Of a stretch of 10,709 nt of DNA, positions 6,447-10,709 are shown piece by piece (within the stretch, counting starts at the first letter, position 1; the number at the start of each line of letters is the position of its first letter). Both the position numbers and the translations under genes were made by a program. The notes below the pieces were generated by a model. It searched no databases, had not been told where the DNA came from, and saw only the letters and a list, made by a program, of their open reading frames with translations. Source of the stretch: Cyanobacteria bacterium UBA11370 (lineage in GTDB: Bacteria > Cyanobacteriota > Cyanobacteriia > Cyanobacteriales > Coleofasciculaceae); assembly GCA_003486645.1 (NCBI GenBank), contig DNGI01000309.1, positions 40,068 through 50,776 of the forward strand. Direction: 5' to 3'.

Positions 6447-7766
6447 ACTCCTATCAGTATCCCAGATAAGTAAATCTTGGTCTACAGTCCGAGCAGCAAT
6501 CGCCCTCCCGTTGATTCCAACATTATTGCCAGTAGCAGGAAAACTATCTTCGTACAGCTTGATTAGCGTCTGATATTTTCCAGATTGAGGGTGTTGCTTA
6601 TTAACAATAGAACAGCCACCGCCACCGCTCCCACCGTTACAAACGGTTTCTTGATAGACTCCATCAAAGTTGGAATCAGGAGCACCAGATACCTTGAGTT
6701 TGATGGTGCCATTCCCATTGACAGAACCACTCAGTCCAGAACCTAAATTGTTGCCCAGAGGTCCACCGTTATCATTGGAATTAATCGGCTTTCCTGACGA
6801 GTTAAATGTTCCTAAAATCGTGTCAGGTGTTCCTGATGGGTTGGTGTTGGGCAGATTATCAGTCCAGGAAATAAAGGGTGTTGAGGGTAGAAGTCCTGAT
6901 TTGCTAAAAGAGTTAACTGTGCCAGCGGATAAGGTTTTGGAGAATTTATAGGTAGGGAGTTTGAGAACTTTGGTGTATCCAAACTCTGTCTCGATTTGGT
7001 CAGCATAAGCGCTGGTAAATACTGCTCGTGATTGTAGAGCAGTGACTTCCGTTAACCCGTCTAAAACTCCATTTCCATTAGTATCAGTAAACGGTTCACC
7101 TGCATCCCAAATGCCATTTCCATTAGTGTCAGTGAAAGGTTCTTTCGGCTGATTACTTTCCACCTGCCAAGAAAATCCGCCAAGGACATCGTAGGTTTGA
7201 TTTCCGAAGTCAGCAACAAGAAATGTTTTAAAACTGACATACCTGCCCACAGATCCAAAGGGAAAATCTTCATAACCTAAAACTGAACCGAAGCTCTGAG
7301 AGTCTAGCTGAAGTTCAGGAATTTCCGATCTGGTGTCAGCAGAAGGTTTTGCAGATTCATTCAAGTACCAAGGCACATTATCTGCCCATAAATTCAGGGT
7401 TCCACCTTTTGGCGGATCTATGTATGGCACTGTGAGGGGATTACCTTGAATGTCTAGGTTAGGAAAATTAGTATCTATAATTATTTGAAACCAGTTTAGA
7501 TGACCCTGCGACCCCAGCCCAAGATGTGTGTATAGTTGTTCGAGGGTTCTTCCCGTAGCAGTAAAGTCTGCAAAGATACCTCCTTCATTTTCCGCATTAA
7601 CACGAGATGAAGCACCTACTTGACCCACTATTTTATTATTGACTATGACATCAAAATTAATAGTATCAAGAGTTGCGCCAAAAGTGGCTTTACCTACTAA
7701 GATATCAAACAAAGTCGCTATTCCAAATAGAGCGAAAAATCTTTTGCTCGATTTTAGATAATACAT
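6333..7766 (-). CDS. PEP-CTERM sorting-domain surface protein (cassette A)
   Basis: The 477-residue exported protein begins with a signal peptide (about 1-30, basic YLKSSKRFF then a hydrophobic core, cleavage perhaps near TFGA). The body is acidic, Gly/Asn/Thr-rich and beta-strand-like. Residues 210-236 contain two tandem 15-residue units with DTNGNG loops, resembling Ca2+-binding EF-hand/dockerin-type loops. A Gly-rich Cys loop, CNGGSGGGGC, lies at 376-385. The C-terminus is a standard PEP-CTERM signal: VPEP (449-452), a hydrophobic helix (about 454-468), then short basic KIIKDKQ. Exosortase is expected to process it; none is encoded here. The start is the ATG at 7764-7766, 10 bases after GGAGG; an ATG at 7775 is only one base from that site, and an upstream TTG at 7811 is less likely. 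The stop overlaps the ligase start by one base. Specific function unknown. Confidence 0.9.
   Translation of the reverse strand: MYYLKSSKRFFALFGIATLFDILVGKATFGATLDTINFDVIVNNKIVGQVGASSRVNAENEGGIFADFTATGRTLEQLYTHLGLGSQGHLNWFQIIIDTNFPNLDIQGNPLTVPYIDPPKGGTLNLWADNVPWYLNESAKPSADTRSEIPELQLDSQSFGSVLGYEDFPFGSVGRYVSFKTFLVADFGNQTYDVLGGFSWQVESNQPKEPFTDTNGNGIWDAGEPFTDTNGNGVLDGLTEVTALQSRAVFTSAYADQIETEFGYTKVLKLPTYKFSKTLSAGTVNSFSKSGLLPSTPFISWTDNLPNTNPSGTPDTILGTFNSSGKPINSNDNGGPLGNNLGSGLSGSVNGNGTIKLKVSGAPDSNFDGVYQETVCNGGSGGGGCSIVNKQHPQSGKYQTLIKLYEDSFPATGNNVGINGRAIAARTVDQDLLIWDTDRSKSSPTPVKVPEPIPALGLLVLGIWGTFQGLKIIKDKQ
6612..6641 (-). other. Cys-bounded glycine loop motif (cassette A)
   Basis: These ten codons read CNGGSGGGGC. 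The same motif, CNGSSGGGGC, occurs in the cassette B PEP-CTERM protein at 9143-9172 although the surrounding sequence differs. The two cysteines could form a small disulfide loop outside the cell. The function is unknown. Confidence 0.6.
7070..7142 (-). repeat. tandem duplication of a Ca-binding-like unit
   Basis: The 28-bp segments 7070-7097 and 7115-7142 match at 25 of 28 bases with a 45-bp period. They encode two successive EPFTDTNGNG units with D/N/D/N/G spacing typical of Ca2+-coordinating loops. This suggests a local duplication inside the PEP-CTERM gene. Confidence 0.7.
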
Positions 7767-7776
7767 AACTCTCATT

Positions 7777-7781
7777 CCTCC
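7777..7781 (-). promoter_or_regulatory. ribosome binding site deciding the PEP-CTERM start
   Basis: On the minus strand GGAGG lies 10 bases before the ATG at 7764-7766 and only one base before the ATG at 7773-7775. The spacing favours the 7766 start, which also gives the more typical signal peptide. Confidence 0.6.
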
Positions 7782-7817
7782 AGCTTTTTGATTAATTGTT
7801 GGAAACGGCAAGATTTT

Positions 7818-8663
7818 TTATTGATCAAGTTTCTCAAATTGATAACTTTCTAGATTGAACCGCCAATTTCCTTCCTGGCGAATTCCATCCAGATATATCA
7901 GAAGATTTTCCAAGTACAAAAATTTAGAATCTTCAGAAAATTGAACGGCACTCACATGAGAACGATGAGCCGAAAACTCCTGAATTTCTCGACAGTTCTG
8001 TAGATTGAACAATTTTGTGTAAACAGCAGAGGCATCAACAATTGGAAGGGGATCGGGAAGACCTTGAGCGCCTGCGGTATATCCCGAATGAAACTGAATG
8101 AATAGGAACTTACCATCTGGTGAAAAGCGAAAAATTTGTGTCCCGGCTTCTGGTTGCTTCGTCAACTTGCAGATTGGCTTCAAATCTGGGTAGCTATACA
8201 AAAAAACGCCTTCGCCATTTTGAGTGAAAAACTTCGTCTCGTCGTGATTAAAGCCGTAAACTCGCTGGTCAATACGAGCAATTTCTCTGCCTGTAGCCAA
8301 GTCCCAGAAAAGGGTACGATTTTTTTGGGGAACAAGGTCAGGTGGGTTAACTAGAACAATTTGGGAAACAGCAATAGTTTGATTGTTGTCTAACAAAAAT
8401 GTCTCCCTGACAAACACTCCTTCATCCATCTCAAAAGTACGAACTACTTCTCCAGTAAGGGTGTCTTTCACCATGACTCGACCCAGGCGATCGCCGCTGA
8501 CTTGGTATCGTTCTACTGCCACTGGGTTTTCTACATTCAAGTTGACTGTTGTGTTCATTCCCACATCAGCAGGTACGGTTAATCCTCTAGGGACGTGGGA
8601 GAGTGCTATTGCTGCAAAAAAGCCAAAAACCAATGCTATTGCTGTTATCAAAAAATGGCGCAC
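7818..8663 (-). CDS. exported beta-propeller-like protein (cassette A first gene)
   Basis: This 281-residue protein starts with a hydrophobic segment (about 4-22), either a signal peptide or an N-terminal anchor, so the body should face the periplasm. The rest shows degenerate WD40/beta-propeller blades: a TLFWDLATGREIAR unit (117-130), RFSPDGKFLFIQF (179-191), TKLFNLQNCREIQEF (216-230) and SAVQFSEDSKFLYL (238-251). With the weaker repeats at 51-110 and 135-165 this makes about five blades, fewer than a usual seven-bladed ring, so it may be partial or pair with a partner. The start is GTG at 8661-8663; no clear Shine-Dalgarno is seen, but the same signal anchor recurs in cassette B, which supports this N-terminus. 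It lies 51 bp upstream of the PEP-CTERM start, probably in one operon. Family and specific role are not recognised. Confidence 0.82.
   Translation of the reverse strand: MRHFLITAIALVFGFFAAIALSHVPRGLTVPADVGMNTTVNLNVENPVAVERYQVSGDRLGRVMVKDTLTGEVVRTFEMDEGVFVRETFLLDNNQTIAVSQIVLVNPPDLVPQKNRTLFWDLATGREIARIDQRVYGFNHDETKFFTQNGEGVFLYSYPDLKPICKLTKQPEAGTQIFRFSPDGKFLFIQFHSGYTAGAQGLPDPLPIVDASAVYTKLFNLQNCREIQEFSAHRSHVSAVQFSEDSKFLYLENLLIYLDGIRQEGNWRFNLESYQFEKLDQ
8605..8648. repeat. 44-bp direct repeat at the signal-anchor end, cassette A copy
   Basis: This segment matches 10666-10709 at 41 of 44 bases (offset 2061). It encodes the ITAIALVFGFF-type hydrophobic segment of both cassette first genes. The match may continue beyond the window edge. 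Downstream of it the two proteins diverge. Confidence 0.8.
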
Positions 8664-8807
8664 AACAGTTTTTTAAGTTTTGTATCTATCGAATTATAGG
8701 TATTAAATACAGGTTTATGGAAGGGAAAAACTGTCTTTGGATAGAGGTTTTTTGTTACTTTTTCTGGTAAATGGAGCTTCTGACTGTGCCAGTTAGCCGC
8801 CACGAAG
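8664..8807. other. spacer upstream of cassette A
   Basis: This 144-bp AT-rich spacer lies between the ligase stub and the first gene of cassette A and should hold the cassette A promoter. A minus-strand reading frame (8648-8845, 65 codons) crosses it and runs into the start of the next gene; it shows no family resemblance and I do not call it a gene. Confidence 0.5.
8693..8698 (-). promoter_or_regulatory. candidate -10 box for cassette A
   Basis: On the minus strand this is a perfect TATAAT, 29 bases before the GTG start at 8663, which allows a leader of about 20 bases. A good TTGACA-like -35 is missing at the expected spacing (TCCATA is found), so if active it would depend on an activator or an alternative upstream contact. 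Confidence 0.4.
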
Positions 8808-8966
8808 TCAGTAGCATAGCTTTCCCATATATCTGGCAGAGCCACTAATACTGTTTAGTAGAACAATTAAAACCTTGGGTGTAGTCCAGATTTCACCTCG
8901 ACTTGTTCCCCAAGGGTTGATGAGAATGATACTAAGAGTAAATAGCAGGGTGTAAAGGTGCTTCAC
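8808..8966 (-). pseudogene. truncated 5' stub of the O-antigen-ligase-like gene (cassette B)
   Basis: The first 37 codons are identical in protein sequence to the full ligase at 5008-6333, including the GTG start and the TAGTG overlap with the upstream PEP-CTERM stop. At 8855 homology stops and 15 unrelated codons follow to a TGA at 8808-8810, giving a possible 52-residue peptide with one or one and a half membrane segments. All catalytic-region motifs (TRAG, GWG, HN) are missing. The rest of the gene was lost or was never copied. Near-identity with the intact copy suggests the event is recent or that gene conversion keeps them alike. Confidence 0.88.
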
Positions 8967-9079
8967 TACTGTTTATCTTTGATGATTTTTAGTCCTTGAA
9001 ACGTACCCCAGATACCCAAGGCTAATAGTCCTAATGCAGGGATAGGTTCGGGAACAGAGACAGGGGTAGGGGAAGATTT
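8855..9079. repeat. 225-bp direct repeat, cassette B copy
   Basis: This is the partner of 6222-6446. It joins the ligase stub to the PEP-CTERM tail. Most differences lie in the part coding for the hydrophobic helix and the residues before VPEP, while the ligase part is almost identical. The break at 8855 marks the point where the ligase copy was lost. Confidence 0.93.
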
Positions 9080-9964
9080 GCTAATTTCAATGTCAGAAAG
9101 AGCCTGATTTTGAACTTGAATATTGCTAGCTAAAGCCGTGCGGCATCCACCACCGCCACTACTACCATTACACGGAGGTGGGGGTGGTGGGGGTGGTGGT
9201 GGAGTAAATGTGTTGCTCCAACCCCATTTAATCCCGTTATAAATTGTGACTGTTTTTGGTGCAGTTTCCTGGACTAGATAGAGTTCAGCAGACCATTCAT
9301 GATTTTCACCAATATCCTCTCGCCCTAGAAAGTCTCCGAAGGAAATTTCATTGGCTGTACCATATGTATCGTAGAAGGGGTTAAATGTTAGTTTCTGAGG
9401 GTTTTGAGGATCTACAAAATTGAGTTGAGTTTGCTCTTGCAAGACATCAATTTTATTCTCCCGAATCCCATGTCCTAAGTCTGTGCGTCCGCTACGAGTA
9501 AATATGTATCCATGATTGCTAATTACTCTTTGAATCCAATGAACATTGCTACCTGTGGGATCTTGACCAACAGGATTGTAAAGAATTTGTATGTCAGCCC
9601 CTACTGTTTGCAAAGTAGCGTAAGCATTATAAACCCCAATATTAAAAATGCCAGCTAAGTCAGTGGTAGCACGCTGAAATTGCCAACCATTCTTTGCCCA
9701 AACCGACTTGGTTAGCAAATTGAAAAAGGCATCTGTTCCACCTAGAGTCAGACTGGATACTTTCTTGAGTTTTGTCGTTACCGTACCGCCATCAGCACCA
9801 GGTAGAGTCAAGGTATGTTTATTACAATAGAATGAACTGAATGGGTCACAGGGTAGACTAGAACGGGAGGGCAGAGTAAAAGAAAACGCTAACCCTACTT
9901 GATCTGTTGTCGCCACGATTAAACTGGTAGCTATCCCTACCAAGCAATACTGTCTTAATTTCAT
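8966..9964 (-). CDS. PEP-CTERM sorting-domain surface protein (cassette B)
   Basis: The 332-residue protein (from the ATG at 9962-9964) has a classical signal peptide (KLRQYCLVGIATSLIVA..., cleavage near residue 28), a body of about 225 residues with an early Cys pair (C39, C47), a run of ten prolines (255-264), directly followed by the loop CNGSSGGGGC (265-274), then VPEP (304-307), a hydrophobic helix and the basic tail KIIKDKQ. The last roughly 37 residues are nearly identical to the cassette A protein; the body is not obviously similar but shares spaced features (HWIQ, a Phe-Tyr pair, a DF, YLVQET and a tryptophan-rich strand). An upstream ATG at 10018, four bases after the previous stop, would add 18 residues and may be used by coupling; neither start has a good Shine-Dalgarno. 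Exported and exosortase-processed by inference; function unknown. Confidence 0.87.
   Translation of the reverse strand: MKLRQYCLVGIATSLIVATTDQVGLAFSFTLPSRSSLPCDPFSSFYCNKHTLTLPGADGGTVTTKLKKVSSLTLGGTDAFFNLLTKSVWAKNGWQFQRATTDLAGIFNIGVYNAYATLQTVGADIQILYNPVGQDPTGSNVHWIQRVISNHGYIFTRSGRTDLGHGIRENKIDVLQEQTQLNFVDPQNPQKLTFNPFYDTYGTANEISFGDFLGREDIGENHEWSAELYLVQETAPKTVTIYNGIKWGWSNTFTPPPPPPPPPPCNGSSGGGGCRTALASNIQVQNQALSDIEISKSSPTPVSVPEPIPALGLLALGIWGTFQGLKIIKDKQ
9143..9172 (-). other. Cys-bounded glycine loop motif (cassette B)
   Basis: These codons read CNGSSGGGGC and follow a ten-proline run encoded by about 9173-9202. The matching motif in cassette A (6612-6641) has no proline run. The distance from the loop to VPEP is about 29 residues here and 63 in cassette A. 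Confidence 0.6.
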
Positions 9965-10022
9965 GTTTTTATCTTTTTGAAACAGTAAATTATTTACAGA
10001 AATTATCTTTTTGAGCATCAGC

Positions 10023-10709
10023 TCAAGGCTCTACGATATGCACTTCTAAAAGTGGAGTAATTGCTCGACCCGTCCATAGTCCTTGTACTATGTCTGGCAC
10101 ATATGTTTCTTGGTTTATAGTCTCTGGATCATAGCAAGCTTTCACTCCATAGGGGTTTTCATATATCAATCGAACCTGATAGGTATTAGGCTCTAGAGAA
10201 CTAAAATACCATCCGCCGCCCAATCCATCAGAACCTCCTAGATGAAGTATATTATTCAACCAATAAAGTTTAGCGTCGAAAAAAAAGGTTAAACTATTTC
10301 CTGGTAAGACTAGCGGACAAGCAAGCTGTGGAGACTTCAAAAGTATATCTCTACCCCCTTGTCTTTTTATAGCTGTACCATCTGGTTTAATTATCTGCAA
10401 ACTCATAATCATAAGAGGGTCAAGCCAAGTAAAGCGAACTGCTTGTTGTGTATTGTTGGTAATGCGAATACCAATCTTGACAGCAGTTTCCGCATCAGGT
10501 TCGTTGGGTGGAATTGTCCACACCCGTTCAGGTACTAAAATTTCAAACCGTACACCCTCGACTTCCACCGCATTATTCTCGGTTGATTCACTTGATATCA
10601 CTTCATCGGGACTCTCCCTGATTAGTTGAGAATTAGCTATCAATTCTTTAGGTATATACGAGAGTGCTATGGCTCCAAAAAAGCCGAAAACCAATGCTAT
10701 TGCTGTTAT
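10023..10709 (-). CDS. exported beta-sandwich-like protein (cassette B first gene), 5' end outside window
   Basis: The frame is open to the window edge, giving at least 228 residues. By comparison with cassette A, only about five codons (MRHFL-like) are missing. The N-terminal ITAIALVFGFF segment is a signal peptide or anchor almost identical to that of the 7818-8663 protein, but the body is different. It has an acidic linker, then alternating hydrophobic strands (VRFEILVPERVW, VKIGIRITNNTQQAVRF, MSLQIIKPDGTAI, NTYQVRLIYEN) that look like an Ig-like or other beta-sandwich domain, with two cysteines in the second half. No catalytic motif is visible and I do not recognise the family. It ends at TGA 10023-10025, four bases before an ATG of the PEP-CTERM frame, which suggests one operon. 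TTG codons within the anchor should not be taken as starts. Confidence 0.82.
   Translation of the reverse strand: MTAIALVFGFFGAIALSYIPKELIANSQLIRESPDEVISSESTENNAVEVEGVRFEILVPERVWTIPPNEPDAETAVKIGIRITNNTQQAVRFTWLDPLMIMSLQIIKPDGTAIKRQGGRDILLKSPQLACPLVLPGNSLTFFFDAKLYWLNNILHLGGSDGLGGGWYFSSLEPNTYQVRLIYENPYGVKACYDPETINQETYVPDIVQGLWTGRAITPLLEVHIVEP
10666..10709. repeat. 44-bp direct repeat at the signal-anchor end, cassette B copy
   Basis: This segment matches 8605-8648 at 41 of 44 bases and reaches the window edge, so the true repeat could be longer. It marks the upstream end of cassette B as the same kind of junction as in cassette A. Confidence 0.8.

Noticed and set aside
6670..6951. 93-codon plus-strand frame opposite the cassette A PEP-CTERM gene
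   Set aside because: Antisense to a well-supported coding sequence; Pro/Leu-rich composition follows from the Gly/Asn-rich opposite strand.
6333..7811. Longest possible start (TTG at 7811) of the cassette A PEP-CTERM frame
   Set aside because: TTG is a rare start, would place extra residues before the signal peptide, and the GGAGG at 7777-7781 suits the ATG at 7766.
8383..8676. 97-codon plus-strand frame opposite the propeller-like gene
   Set aside because: It is antisense to a gene whose N-terminus is repeated in cassette B, so the minus strand is the coding strand.
8648..8845. 65-codon minus-strand frame upstream of the cassette A first gene
   Set aside because: It overlaps the ligase stub and the start of the next gene in another frame, has no recognisable family features and covers the likely promoter.

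Overview
The window looks like chromosome of a filamentous cyanobacterium. The evidence is several HIP1 octamers (GCGATCGC, for example at 554, 2669, 3014, 4867, 5627 and 8487), a eukaryote-type Ser/Thr kinase fused to WD40 repeats, short C-rich tandem repeats between genes, a decayed PD-(D/E)XK (Rpn-type) gene and two PEP-CTERM surface proteins. The genus cannot be fixed from sequence alone. All recognised genes lie on the minus strand, so transcription runs from high to low coordinates. No tRNA, rRNA, CRISPR array or complete insertion sequence is visible.

Layout from low to high coordinates. 46-1929 is a zinc-ribbon/kinase/WD40 protein. 1962-2383 is a decayed Rpn-family nuclease gene with its middle deleted. 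2384-2701 is a repeat-rich spacer. 2702-4900 is a large membrane-anchored SPFH/band 7 protein whose Shine-Dalgarno sits inside a perfect 7-bp hairpin. 5008-10709 is a pair of tandem cassettes.

The cassette region is the most interesting part. Cassette A is a secreted or membrane-anchored beta-propeller-like protein (7818-8663), a PEP-CTERM protein (6333-7766) and an O-antigen-ligase-like membrane enzyme (5008-6333), in that transcription order. Cassette B has the same order: a protein with nearly the same signal anchor but a different body (10023 to beyond the window edge), another PEP-CTERM protein (8966-9964) and a 37-codon stub of the same ligase gene (8808-8966). The edges of the cassettes are nearly identical: a 225-bp block, with one difference in its first 162 bp, spans the ligase start and PEP-CTERM tail. 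The protein bodies differ strongly. In both copies the PEP-CTERM stop codon and the ligase GTG start share one base (TAGTG), which suggests translational coupling.

A working hypothesis is that each cassette exports a surface protein pair, that the PEP-CTERM protein is processed by an exosortase encoded elsewhere, and that the ligase-like enzyme adds or polymerises a glycan on it. The arrangement is seen directly in the sequence; the glycan role is inference.
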